NCBI GenBank assembly: GCA_030686995.1 | Contig: CM060704.1 | Location: forward strand, 117,158,042-117,222,041 | Origin: Artemisia argyi | Taxonomy: Eukaryota; Streptophyta; Magnoliopsida; Asterales; Asteraceae | Length of the DNA: 64,000 nucleotides | Direction of reading: 5' to 3' | In this document: piece after piece, positions 45,594 through 57,536 of the stretch | Numbering within the stretch: the stretch's first letter is position 1 | Layout: every line of letters starts with the position of its first letter | Translations under genes and position numbers: made by a program | The notes under the pieces: generated by a model | What the model saw: only the letters and a program-made list of their open reading frames with translations | The model's database searches: none | What the model was told of the DNA's origin: nothing

Positions 45594-46690
45594 TGATGAG
45601 GTGTAATTTATACATTTCTAAGGGGTTATTTAGCCTCTAAATTCATGTATATTTGATCATTATTACCCTAAATCGTTTCCTTTTGAATTTTAGGTACTTG
45701 TGAACCAAATGCTGGAAAAGGATGCATTTTGGGCTCGATTAGACGGGAAACAAAGAAAACGACAACACCGAAAAAAACGTCACGAAAAGGTCCTATGACG
45801 GCATCACGACCAATTGTGTGACACCGTCACCTATGTTGTTCTGAGGCTCAGACTCCTGAGACGGCCTCAGATGACGGTGTCAAGACCAAGAATATGAAGG
45901 CTGACGGCGTCACAATTCCTAAGTGACGTCGTCACAACTAAGTCAGTGCAATAACGAAACCCTAGATGATGGCGTGCTGACGGCGTCACACTTAACAAGT
46001 GGTGTTGTCACATTTGTAAATATGTATATATATTTGCATTGTTTTCATTGCAAAGTGTGCAACTTTGGCATAACTTTGGACTGTTTTAAGGTGTTTTTCC
46101 ATGATTTTTGGCCGCACATACTTTAATGTATTGATAAGATAAGTTATTTAATAATCATTCAATTATGTTTATTTGTGATTATTTGATTTCTTTTCATTAC
46201 TATACTAGGCGAAGCTTAATAATATTTGCTTGAGATTGCATGAAACATAGTTGTTGATTATTATGTGTTATCTCTTGTTGATTAGTGATATGCGTTAGAA
46301 GTTGGAAAACTGGCTAGGTCAAATTATACTAGCTTGAGCGTCCACTAAAACGTTAGTTAATAAATACTTAACTTGATAATCGTTGTATTTAATGCATGAA
46401 CTTTGCTTGAATTGTGGAAATTGAGATAAAAGGGCATTCTTAGGCACCGCTCAATTAGAACATAGTTTACAGGAGTTAGAGCTTGACCACCCCTCGATTG
46501 GTATTAAGGAATACAACGTCACTAATTCTAAATGAATACACTTTCAATATACTTGAAGTTCATCAATTTACTTTTTCTTCCATTTAGTTTAAATTTAGTT
46601 TAATTTAATGTAATTATTAGTTTAAAACCAAACTCTTCAAACCCGTGATTTTAAACACTTTATGTTCAACCTAAATGTTAAACACTTATT
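45594..46690 (+). mobile_element. Partial LTR G of a third dyad-bearing family
   Basis: It begins TGATGAGGTG and is colinear with the start of LTR B (TTTGATCA, CCCTAAATCGTTTCC, TTTTAGGTACTTG) but strongly diverged. The dyad cluster runs 45796-46010, with pairs 45796/45819 (23 bp), 45902/45924 (22 bp) and 45978/46000 (22 bp), followed by TATATATATTTG at 46022. Similarity to U5 fades near 46690 and no terminal ATCA or target duplication was found, so the right boundary is approximate. Confidence 0.65.
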
Positions 46691-47802
46691 TTTCCTCCGG
46701 TACCAAACACACGTTTCTTGTACTCTTTACTTTCTTGTCTCGTCACAATGTCACATCTAAACTCAACAAATCCTATTGTTGATAGAGGTGAAACTTCATT
46801 CTTTAAGGAGTTACATGAAACTTGTTGTCACATGAATCGCCAGCTATGGAATAATTTATCGACACTTGGGTCATTGAGTAATGTACCCGTTAAAATCATC
46901 ATTTCATATAGAAGTGTATTATTTTAGAAGAATTTTTAGTGAGAAAATTTAAACAACGACCTATACTAATATGAGAGTAATGTGAATTAAGCCATTAACT
47001 CATAAAGTTGTTCAGTGACCTCGATATAAAATATAAAGTAGTAATAATATAACCATATCCGTTTGATGTATCATGTATGTACGTGACAATATGTGTCAAC
47101 CAAATCTATAAATGAGCGGGTAGGTGTACCATTCGTGTTATATTCATCTCAAACCATTATGAACAACTTAATATACGTTTTTTTCCATGAATAATAGTAT
47201 CACTATTTGCAATTATTATGAGTGGTTAGGTATTGCTTTCAAATTATGAAGAATCGGTTCGTTTGATTGACTAGGTATTTTCCTAAAAGTTTTTGACACG
47301 TTTTAGTGAATGATATAACTAGGGCAAGGCCCCGAACCCCCGATGGTGATGATATTTTATACTTTGATTTTTCACGAATATTCTTTAAACTTTGAGTGAT
47401 TTATATTCTGTTTGTTAGTTTATCACCTACTTCCTTGTATGATCCACAACTGGCCTTTGAATTTTGGAGGTAAAATGGTAAACCTGAAATCTTCATATCC
47501 TTTTAAGTCATCGGGTGTAATTGGTTAGAGTTCGATTGTCCAAATCGAGTTATTTTACTTTAAATCATAGATGGGCTTGATATACAACCAATTGGGCCAA
47601 ATCCTCGGGTCAAATTTAAACATTATGGAGGGACATTGAGGCTACGATTTGTTATTTTGGTTTAAATTGATTATGGCATGCATCACCAAATAAGAATATA
47701 AGATTGATATGTAATTTTAATCATACAAAGTGTCTAGTCTTTAACAAGTTTTTTTAATTAAAATAAAAAATAAAGATGAGATCATCAATCCTTTATTATA
47801 TA
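46691..47802. other. No gene recognised
   Basis: AT-rich sequence. The 69-codon ORF at 46718 lacks known motifs; it could be leftover retroelement sequence. Confidence 0.4.
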
Positions 47803-47996
47803 CTTCCTCCGTTTCAAAATTATGTCAGGAGACAAAAATTAAAAAATTTAATAAAAGTTAGACCATTTTAATTTTCAACCATTCAAATAGAATACTCTTC
47901 TACTATTCTTTAGTTTTTACTTAAAAATGAAACTGATCAATTATTTTGAAACATCTCAAAAAGAAAATATTGACTATTATTTTGAGACGGAGGGAG
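47803..47996. mobile_element. Stowaway-like MITE, 194 bp, TA target
   Basis: CTTCCTCCGTTTCAAAAT on the left mirrors TTTGAGACGGAGGGAG on the right, with TA on both sides. CTCCCTCCGT is the Stowaway/Tc1-mariner terminus. Confidence 0.85.
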
Positions 47997-48008
47997 TAAT
48001 ATATAATA

Positions 48009-48309
48009 CCATATCCGTCTCAAAATACATGTCCAACGACAAAAAAAAAATAAAAAAATTAAAAAAAAATAAAAAAATAAAAAACATAGTTTAATAAAAA
48101 CATAACTATTACAGCCTTTATTTTTCTTACTTTTTGCAAAATAACACTTTTACCTCTAACTAATTAATTTATAAAATTTTTAAAGTTTAATAACATGGAG
48201 TGATGGTAATATGATAACTTGATTTAAATATTTTATCTATTTTTGAAAATACACGAATTTGTGACAATCTAAAAAGAACATGTGAAAAATATATTTCGGA
48301 CCGAGGGAG
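48009..48309. mobile_element. Diverged Stowaway-like MITE, ~300 bp
   Basis: TCCGTCTCAAAATACATGTCC at the left is partly mirrored by ACATGTGAAAAATATATTTCGGACCGAGGGAG at the right, with TA on both sides. Confidence 0.65.
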
Positions 48310-48377
48310 TAGGATTTAAGTTGAGAGGAGAGGTATATTTAAAATTGTAACCTATCTCATTAAAGATACCAAGAGCA

Positions 48378-48457
48378 CCTTGTTGTTTAAGAAGGGTCCA
48401 ACTATTGAAGTTAAAATGTACAACTATGTGCCAACCTTTGTTGTTTAAGAAGGGTCC
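48378..48457. repeat. Short direct repeat
   Basis: TTGTTGTTTAAGAAGGGTCCA occurs twice, starting near 48380 and 48438. Confidence 0.75.
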
Positions 48458-48566
48458 AATCACATGATTATACAAGTGGATTGTACATATGCATAAATTC
48501 TTTATAGTACATGCTAAGTAAATTGGTGATGAATTTTTCTTTGGTAGAAATGTTTTGTAAAGAATC

Positions 48567-48698
48567 GTGATTTGCAAACTCTAATATTTTATTGGCACAC
48601 TGAAAAATACAATTGCAATAAGTATTCTGTGACATATATATAACTGTTTAAAGCATGAAATTGAGTATCCCAATCAAATTTTAGAGTGTGCAAATCAC
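48567..48698. mobile_element. Small MITE-like inverted-repeat element, copy 1
   Basis: GTGATTTGCAAACTCTAATATTT faces AAATTTTAGAGTGTGCAAATCAC. Related copies are at 54461-54570 and in part near 62090-62152. Confidence 0.55.
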
Positions 48699-49026
48699 TA
48701 CTCTGTTAAACACTATTTTCAAATTATCTGTGTTTCATTGTTTTGTATACTCAAATAATTTCTTGCAAAATGCGATTCCAGACACATTCTTACATGCTAT
48801 TTTAATGAGAATTTTGGGTGCTTTTCTAAAAGTTGCCTAAATTGTTATTACTATCTGGTTAGAGGAATAGTGGTAAACCCAATACATTTGGGTTTGTGGC
48901 TTTGTCGTATATGATTTGTTCACCAACAAAAAGGCCGTGGGTTCAAGTTTAATAAAAAAAAATTTGAGAGATATATATTGCAACATAAGTGGTTTAGAAG
49001 TGTGAAAAGTCGAAGTTCCAGGAAGT

Positions 49027-49242
<216 letters not shown>

Positions 49243-49243
<1 letters not shown>

Positions 49244-49774
49244 TAGAAAGGTGCCCGCGCGATGCGGGGCGACTTGTTGGGGTGAAGAGGAGAGATGTGG
49301 GGTGGTAGAAAGTGGTTGTTGGGCTGGTTGTTGAGGTGGTTATATATTGTTGTTGAGGTAGCTATAAATTGTTGGGGGTGGTTGTTGAAGTGGTTATAAA
49401 TTGTTGGGGGTGATTGTTAGGGGTGGTTGTTTCCATAATTAGTAAGTAAAAGTCTGAAGTTTTAAGCCTTTCTAATTATAGAATAGTCCCAAATACATTA
49501 TATATATACTATAAAGGTGCTCGCGCGATGCGGGGGCGGATTGTTGGGGTGAAGAGGAGGGAGGTGGGGTGGTGGAAAGTGGTTGTTGGGGTAGTTGTTG
49601 AGGTGGTTATAAATTGTTAGGGGTGCTTGTTGAGGTGGTTATAAATAATTGTTGGGGCTGGTTGTTGAAGTGTTATAAATCGTTCGGGGTGATTGTTAGA
49701 GGTGGTTGTTTCCATAATTAGTAAGTAAAAGTCTGAATTTTTAAGCCTTTCTAATTATAGAATAGTCCCAAATA

Positions 49775-49780
<6 letters not shown>
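49243..49780 (-). mobile_element. Two tandem Helitron 3'-terminal fragments
   Basis: On the minus strand 49243 ends CTAG, preceded by ACCTTT and a hairpin of CCCGC and GCGGG. About 265 bp further on (49509) a second copy has the end CTAT. Both contain GTTGTTGAGGTGGTTATA repeats and end with ATAGAATAGTCCCAAATACA. The pair is bordered by AT microsatellites. Confidence 0.6.

Positions 49781-49847
<67 letters not shown>
49779..49847. repeat. (AT)n microsatellite
   Basis: Continuous AT run; the overlapping minus-strand ORF (a run of Tyr-Ile) is its translation. Confidence 0.9.
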
Positions 49848-49850
<3 letters not shown>

Positions 49851-50357
49851 AAACCTTTCATCTTTAATTGTTCGATTGAACTTACAAAAAATGATTGAAA
49901 CGAAGGACAACATGAACAAGTATTTTTCTGAACAAAAAAACATGAACACTATATACCTTAAGGAAATGTGATATTGATATATCGGCGTTCAAATTCCAGA
50001 AAACAATAGGCCAATCGTTTTCCTGTTTTATATCATACCATTATTGAAAACTCCTAAGTACCAACGGGCTAAATGAAGTAACATACTTCGACTAGAGAAC
50101 AAACCTTTTCTTCTAAAAAAGAAAACAGTTCAATTTATTAAAGAACATATCTTAAGTTATCATATCAACATCTTAGATGTGTGATAACATAAAAGTATAC
50201 AACTTTTGTGATATGTAAGATAAATATATAAACAAATAACTTTTATATGGTAATTTTCCAAATCTAGTTATATATAACATGTTTTTTCCATTTAGAAAAT
50301 GTCTATTTTGATTAGCTAAAGAGAAATTGACAGGTTCATGTATATATATACTAAATA
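49848..50357. other. No gene recognised
   Basis: AT-rich sequence between a microsatellite and a Helitron; nothing identifiable. Confidence 0.45.
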
Positions 50358-51301
50358 CTAGACGAGTACCCGTACATAGCAACGGGATTTTATAGCGTCA
50401 GATTATTGATAAAAGAAAGTTTATAGTTTATAAACGAAAAGTAATAAAGGTTTGAAAATTTGGTAATTAAACATAATGTTTTGAAATCCGGTTCGAACTG
50501 GGTGGTTCAACCGGTTGAACCATTCCGGTCGAAAAATGGGTCAATTTAAACCGGGTCAACTTGCTAGGTTGTATCAAAAACGGGTAAAATTAAATCGGGT
50601 CAACCCGCCGGGTTTGAAGCGTCCCGGGTAGAGCCGGTTTGTGATTTGTATTAATAGTTTCCTTCTGAAATATATGTTTTCAACATTTTCTTTTTTAGTT
50701 TCAACTTTTCACTTTTCAGTTTTTCCTTCGAGTACCCTGTGACGATTAACCGGAGAAATAGATCTCGATGAGGCCTGATTCACCAATTTCTATCGGTTTC
50801 AACGGGTCCTCTCTGATTCGTTTTCGGATGGTTTTTATTGGTTAGCCGAACCGATGGCGACACCGGTTTCTGGTTGAACTCGTTGGTCCCGTCCAGTTTT
50901 CAAAATTATATGTACTATCAACTTGTTAGGTTGTATGAAGCTTTGTGTATTTTATTAATTTGTATGATGTGTATAATAACATGTACTTTTCATTTTAGGG
51001 TGTTTAAAAATAACATTAATTAGTGTGTTTAATTATTTCATATGGATTATGTTGTAGCTTATTTAAATTGTATATTATGAAAATTTTATTGTACTTTTTA
51101 GTAAGTGGTGTTTTAATTGGTTGTATTTAATTTGATAGATATGTTTTTAATTGGTTGTATAATGTCAATAAATCATTGTAGTTTTAAGTAATGAGGTAAA
51201 TTAATAAGAGTATTAATTACATTATTTTTCCCTCTCATATGATCAAGTGTTGAAAACTCAACTTTTTACTTTGACTGTTTTTCCTTTATAAGTAGTATAG
51301 A
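50358..51301 (-). mobile_element. Non-autonomous Helitron, 944 bp
   Basis: On the minus strand the 5' end is TCTATACTACTTATAAAG after an A. The 3' end has the hairpin CCCGTTG-CTATG-TACGGG, then TACTCGT and CTAG before a T. The interior has no coding capacity and shows repeats of ACCGGTT/AACCGGT and GGGTCAA around 50490-50640. Confidence 0.8.
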
Positions 51302-51639
51302 TAAAGAAGAGAAAATACATTTACTTAAAACTTAAAAATTTATAAAATGGGTAATGTTATTAGACTAAAATACCCTTCTTATAATAAGCAATGCAATCTG
51401 TTAAATATTTAATTATAATCTAAACTGCTAACTTAAAATTTAGATAAATGATACATTGACCTAAAAGTGAACCTAATTGTAGACCTAACAAATTACATCA
51501 TCCTGATAGTTACAAACAATGACCCACTTATTTTACAACCCATCAGGATCATGCCACATGTTTTTAGGTCGATAATTAGGTCTAGTTTTAAGTTCATGTA
51601 TCATTTCTTTAAGATTTAAATGGCTTACACCACATATAT

Positions 51640-51672
<33 letters not shown>

Positions 51673-52025
51673 AGTTGCACAACACAAATTAACGTTGCTA
51701 TACATCATTTCCGTACACCATTTCCGTTAGAGGCAGGTAATCATCTATACAAATCATGACTTGAATGTATGATACACTTATCTACATGACTACATCTCCA
51801 CATTTTGCTAAGAAATGCTGGCATAGAGCTAGATTCATTGCCATGATACCATCTACCTCTAGTATGATAGGAATCTAAGTACATACATAATTTAGCGTGC
51901 CAAATAACTAGTTAGATCTTCACCAAATTAATCGCTGATGCTCCTAATAGGAATGACGTACAATATAAAGTGATTGACAAATGGTTTGTTATACACAACC
52001 ATTTAATTTAATTTATCATAACTTA
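51302..52025. other. No gene recognised
   Basis: AT-rich. AAATAAATAAATAAA simple repeat near 51650-51672. The string ACAATATAAAGTGATTGACAAA at 51959 recurs at 52371, on the other side of the MITE at 52026. Confidence 0.5.
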
Positions 52026-52326
52026 GGCTACTTGTAGTAACAATTCACGATCGACTTACACGATCGATTACATATCGATCGTCCTTCTGTGGTTTTTTTT
52101 TCAATCGATCGAGTGGACGATTTTTTTGGATGTGAGTTGCTGGACGACCGAGTGTTTATATGTTTTGTGTGTGTTTTATTTAATTAAAAAGGAATATTTG
52201 TGGGGTATATTTTTTGTACTGTAGGTCGTCTTACTGGGGCACCCAATCGCCTAAAAGTCGCTTGAGAGAGAAAGCTGACGTGACAGTAAAATTGGGAGGG
52301 ATTATCTCTCCTTACTGCATCCAGCC
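52026..52326. mobile_element. Harbinger/Tourist-like MITE, TSD TTA
   Basis: TTA at 52023-52025 and 52327-52329. The ends are GGCTACTTGTAGTAA and, inward from the right, GGCTGGATGCAGTAAGGAGAG. It contains CGATCG-rich inner repeats and matches the ends of the 2.1-kb element at 55512 (GTCGTCTTACTGGGG, GGCACCCAATCGCC). Confidence 0.8.
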
Positions 52327-52774
52327 TTAGACCCCGGCACAATGAATGATGTTATCACGTTGAGATGACGGACAATATAAAGTGATTGACAAATCGTTCC
52401 ACTGTAACCACAACCACAACCACAGGGGTGTTTTTGGAGATAACGGTGGCGCAAATCACCAGTAAAAGTAAAATTTTTTGTATGTATGCATTTAGGGGTA
52501 ATAAATGTAAATAGATAAGAATGAGTAATTATTGTGCAGATAAAAGTAATGAATAAATGAAACAGAATCAGGATAAATTGACATTGAAATGAAGGCGCTA
52601 AAAGAATTTACCGTTACATTCAATCTTAGGCGTGAGCCCTCACCCTTCATTAACCCCATCATATGCGCCGCCCCTACTGAATGGTTTCTTGGGTTACACG
52701 CCAGCAGGCAAAAAAATGCTAAAAGGTGAGCCAATCGACATTTGCCTCGCTATAAAACGGTAACATTTTTTTTA

Positions 52775-52776
<2 letters not shown>

Positions 52777-52834
<58 letters not shown>
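52777..52834. repeat. (AAT)n microsatellite
   Basis: About 19 AAT units. A similar run lies inside the element at 55512 (55697-55765). Confidence 0.9.
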
Positions 52835-52938
52835 TAAACTTCACCACTTTATTTACCTATAAATACCCCAAACCCCATCATGTAACATAATTTTTTCAAT
52901 ATACACACAACTCAAAAAAGTATTTATCATTCCTAATT

Positions 52939-54375
52939 ATGAAAATGAATTCTGAAACATTCTTCTTCACAGACTCATCGAAAGAAGAAAAGGCCACGAG
53001 TAGGGACATGAATTTTTTTTAATAGAGTGTTGTCGTTTATTAGGAATAGACAACAATGTTTGAGGCAACGACCGACGAGGAACGTAGTAAATAGAAATTG
53101 TTACGGTGCTCATGATCGTTTAATTGCTGTCTATTTTAATGTGCAACCGATGTACAAAGCATATCATTTATGGAAGAGATTCCGAATGAGTCGAGAGATA
53201 TTCTCAAGCGTAGTTGAAGAAGCAACAAATCAATGTGCATACTTTCGTGATACTCCCTCCGTCCCAAAATTAGTGTCCCCCTTTTTGATTTTTTCGGTCT
53301 TTCTTTTTCAACTTTGACTATAAATATTTTTGTTTTGTTATACAATTTTTGATAAAAATTATACTAATGAAAATACGTTTAAAACTCAATCCGTTAATAA
53401 ACAAAAATACTTAAGATCAAAGTTGAAAAGTAAAGACCGAAAAAGTCAAAATGGGACAATAATGTTAGGACGGAGGGAGTAATACTAATTGCACAGGGAG
53501 AGAAGACATTTCGGCTTTGATGAAGGGCACCTTTGAAATTCGTCAATTGACATATGACACAATTCCTGACGCTCTTAATAAATATTTTCAAATGGGTGCA
53601 AGAACTTCTCTTGATTCTCTTGATTATTTTTGTAAGTCGGTTATGGAAATTTTATAGCGGAATATTTGCGAAAACCTACTTGCACAGATGTTGAAAAGCT
53701 ATACGTATTTCACGAAGACAAGCACGGGTTTCCGAAAATGTTAGGAAGCTTTGATTGTACATATTGGGAGTGGTTTGGTTGTCTGAACGCATATAAAGTA
53801 CAATATTGTAGACGTGATCATGGTCCGAATCCATTCATTTTGCTAGAAGTTGTTGCATCACAAGAGTTATAGATATTGCATGTTTTCTTTGGTGTTTCTG
53901 AGGCAACGACATTAGCGTTATACATTAATCCCAAAAAGCACCAGAGGTTCCGTTTATGGCTAATGAAGTAACTGACGTATAGGGATACTACCTTGTCGAT
54001 AGGATATATCTGGAATGGGTGTAGTTTAGTCGATTTCAGAACCAATCAACGATAACTATAAGTGAATACGGTATAAGCAGTAAGGAAAGATGTTGAACAA
54101 GCATTTTATGAAAAATGTGCTATTTAGCCAATCCCGCACGACCGACATGTTTTGAAAAAATAAGGAATATGATGTATACATTCATCATATTACATAATAT
54201 GATTCAAAAAAATAAAAGGAATGCAATATCTCTCTATTGATATTCGGAAGAAGCACATCAACCGAGCGACTTCCTACGATCTCAGGAACAAACATTACGA
54301 GTTATTAGAAAAATCAAATCAACACAAGTACATTACAACCTTCATGCCGATTTGGTCGAACACATTTCTTGTGAA
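52939..54375 (+). pseudogene. PIF/Harbinger transposase (HARBI1-like), broken
   Basis: The family order is readable over several frames. First comes an N-terminal HDRLIAVYFNVQPMYKA and WKRFRMSREIFSSVVEEA (53110-53220). A helical TYDTIPDALNKYFQMG and SLDYFCKSVME segment follows (53550-53650). Next is FHEDKHGFPKMLGSFDCTYWEW (first catalytic Asp, about 53700-53775), then AYKVQYCRRDHGPNPFILLEVVASQ (53790-53865). After a stop come FFGVS, GYYLVDRIY and the C-terminal RNMMYTFIILHNMIQ (about 54165-54205). A Stowaway MITE at 53253-53479 splits the N-terminal part. The family encodes a nuclear DDE nuclease that needs a Myb-like partner. Stops and frameshifts make it inactive. I could not identify the ends of the element it belonged to. 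Confidence 0.82.
53253..53479. mobile_element. Stowaway-like MITE inside the transposase, TSD TA
   Basis: CTCCCTCCGTCCCAAAATTAG on the left, GGACGGAGGGAG on the right, TA at 53251-53252 and 53480-53481; 227 bp. Reading resumes in the transposase after it. Confidence 0.9.
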
Positions 54376-54460
54376 GTTTAATTTAAGTTTTTGTATTTAT
54401 GATTTTTTAATGCAGTATTTTTAACTATTAATAAAGGGAGATGATTTACACACGTTACTT

Positions 54461-54570
54461 TTTGATTTGCACACTCCAGAATATAACCAGTTAAAGCAGT
54501 ATGTATATAAAGTACAACAATCTAATGCATATGTAAGAGTGTGCAATCAAAAAATTGAGTATGCAAACTA
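54461..54570. mobile_element. Small MITE-like inverted-repeat element, copy 2
   Basis: GATTTGCACACTCCAG faces GTGTGCAATCAAAAAATTGAG/TATGCAAAC. Similar inner text (AAAGCAGT, TATAAAGTACAA) recurs near 62090-62120. Confidence 0.5.
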
Positions 54571-55243
54571 TTTCCCATTAATAAAAGTTTAATCTAGTTT
54601 TTAACTGAATTTGTTAAAAGTTGAAGGATAAGGGAGTCGTTACCATTGTGGGTAAAAGTTGATTAAAGTGGTGATATGTTTACTAATGATGTGACGCTGA
54701 AGTAGAAAATGAAAGAAAGGTGATTAGTGTGTCTAGTCTTTTTAACATGAACCATTGACTTATAGAATATTAAAAATGACCCACAATCTTTTAGTTTAAA
54801 AGGGCTGTCTGAAACTTGATCTTTGTTAAGGGTCTACGAATAAATCGTTACATGCTCATTTTAATCATGAAGGCTGAAAATAGCAAGTTACAAGAAGTCC
54901 AGGGTAGTAAATTGCAGATAATTTACTTTTTTTTTTTTTTTTTTTAAACTTAACAGATAATTTACTTTACTTTTAAGCCTTTTGCAACCTTTGTTGGTCA
55001 CAGGCTACTGTAATGAACGTTTACAAAATTACTGCAAATCTGCAATAGGTAAGTTGGTAAATATTGGAATAAGTGGAGGCAAAAACTGGAAGGAACAGAA
55101 AGAAATGAAGATTTACCTACATTTATAACCGGTCACTTAAATGCTTGTGAAAAAAATCAAAAAAAAAAAGGGACCAAATAATATGAAGAGTGTTATTCAG
55201 TATTTTCTGACAGCACTACTGCTACGCTATCATTTTCAAAATA
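54571..55243. other. No gene recognised
   Basis: AT-rich with a T-tract at 54929-54946; nothing identifiable. Confidence 0.4.
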
Positions 55244-55397
55244 ATAGGAAGTAGATGAAAATTTTGAATACATTTGTTTATAGGTATTTAATGGTTTTGG
55301 TTATGAGACATCTTATGAAAATAGGAAGTAGATGAAAATTTTGAATACATTTTGTTTATAGGTATTTAATGGTTTTGGTTATGAGACATCTTATGTC
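55244..55397. repeat. 77-bp tandem duplication
   Basis: ATAGGAAGTAGATGAAAATT to GAGACATCTTATG occurs at 55244 and again at 55321, differing by one T. Confidence 0.88.
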
Positions 55398-55511
55398 ATT
55401 GTATTTATAAAGGGGGTATGCATTTAGTATTTTAGAAAATGATAAGTTTGAACACCCTAAGCAATTAATGGAGACTTTAATGTATATGAAATAAAGATAT
55501 AGTTGGTTTAA

Positions 55512-55694
55512 GGCTACCCACAGAAGAGATACACGATCAACTATGGCGATCGATCCCTATTTGATCGTCTTACAGTGGGGAGTAAATCACCCAATGCAAA
55601 AAAATGAAATGGGTCGTCTGGACGATCGAGTAAAATTCCACACTTTCTTTTGCATTCAATTTCTATCCGTTGCAATCTATACGTTGGAAAGTAA

Positions 55695-55764
<70 letters not shown>

Positions 55765-57492
55765 GCCATTGCAATTGAACGTTTGAGAAAAAAAAATAAA
55801 AAAATAAACTAAAAAAAAAAAAATCTTTTAACATACTTATAAATACCACATATTAACACAACAAATTTACATACTTCAAATTCACAAAATGTCTCACAAT
55901 TATCTCTATTGAAAATGTCTAAGAAAACACCACATCCAAAAGGCCGAAAATCCCGTTTACCACAAATCATCCCACAATTAACACCGGATTCGAATTTCCG
56001 GTTAACCGGCGTCTCACCAAACGTTAATTTCCAACCCGCTACTCTTGATTATCAATCTCAACAACCTCCACAACAACAAAACAATCCATTTGCTTAAACC
56101 GTCCTATCAATCGTTCATTTATTCCACCGTATCAAAACAACCAACAACCACAACAAAGCCACTCCCGTCGAAGCCAACAATCTATGTATGGCTCACTCGA
56201 ATCGGTGTATCGTCCAACAATGGACTCATCAACGTCTTCGTATTCAAGTTATCAACGTTATTCTCCGGTTAACCGCATCAATCTTGATGCTTGTGATTTT
56301 GTGGATCAATTATATAACAATCCAGAATATTATGTTGGAACCGGTTCGGGTTATCCAGTTGAAGCTTATCCGAATCAAGAGTATTCTATGGGTCAAGGTT
56401 CGGCTTATGGATCGTATCATGATTCGGTTCCAAATGATGATCTTGGTGATGATGATGACGATGACAACACTCTTTCGGAAGAGATGTCACCGATCAAACC
56501 CAAGAAACGAGCTAAAAAGGGCAAGAAGAAGACTGTTGAGAAAGAAACCACGAATGATTCGGCGCTTTGAACACGCAAAGAAGATATCGCGTTGGGCATG
56601 GCTTGGAGTGATTCGTCGGAGAATAACATAATTGGAAATAACCAAAATTCTAAGAGATTTGGAAGAAAGTGAAAGTTACTTTGAAAAATAGGTTGGTGCA
56701 AACAGATCGTACAACTCAATTATAACCAAGTGAAAAAATATGATTCTTCCTAGAGTTGGTGCATTTTGTGCCATTTACGACAATGCTTATAGGAATTATG
56801 GAAGTGGTTCGAATGATCTCAATATTTACAAACGAGCATGTGATGAATACGAAATAATAATGAAGCGTGCGTTTGTATTGGATCATTGTTGGGAAATTTT
56901 GAGGGATCATGAGACTTGGAAGGTTAATGAGATGCCGGCTTTTTCGATCAAGCTGCAGGTCGAAAAAAACAAAGGACTTCTCAAATCGGCTCGGATGTGC
57001 CTGATAATGAAGAGCATCGAAATGCGTGACCAATTGGTCGTGATACCGCTAAGAAAAATAAGAAGAAATCGTCGGAGAGTAGCTCCAAATCTTCTTATTT
57101 AGATGGGGTAGCGGAAAAATGGAAAACCATTAAGTCCATGGCATTGGGAAAGAAGCAGGAACTAGCAGATGGATGCTAGTCATACTACGAGTTACTGGAG
57201 CAAAGGGAAAAGGAGTTGGAGCTGGAGCGAAAGAAAGTGGAGCAAGATGACAGAAGATTGGTAATAGAAGAACAAAAACTTGAATTGGAGCGAGAAAAGA
57301 AATATCAAAAATACCTCATATTCTATCTCACACCAATCGACCCAGCTTTGCCCGCATTACAACGACAAAAAATGCAGGAAATCAAAGGTTCGATAAAGGA
57401 ACGCTACAGCCTAGATTATTAGTTTTTAATAAGTGTTGTAATGTTTTAATAAGTGGTGTAATGTTTTAATTATTAATGAAATTTGAGTTTGC

Positions 57493-57536
<44 letters not shown>

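Noticed and set aside
47080..47090. GTATG as the right target duplication of LTR G (left copy 45589-45593)
   Set aside because: The bases before it do not end in CA, and LTR similarity fades about 400 bp earlier; likely chance.
47323..47350. ACTAGGGCAAGGCCCCGAACCCC as a reverse Helitron 3' end
   Set aside because: The hairpin is weak and off-distance, and no matching 5' TC end was found.
49755..49949. 64-codon ORF with a run of Tyr-Ile
   Set aside because: Microsatellite translation.
55541..55849. 102-codon minus-strand ORF with poly-Leu
   Set aside because: Translation of the AAT microsatellite inside the Harbinger-like element.
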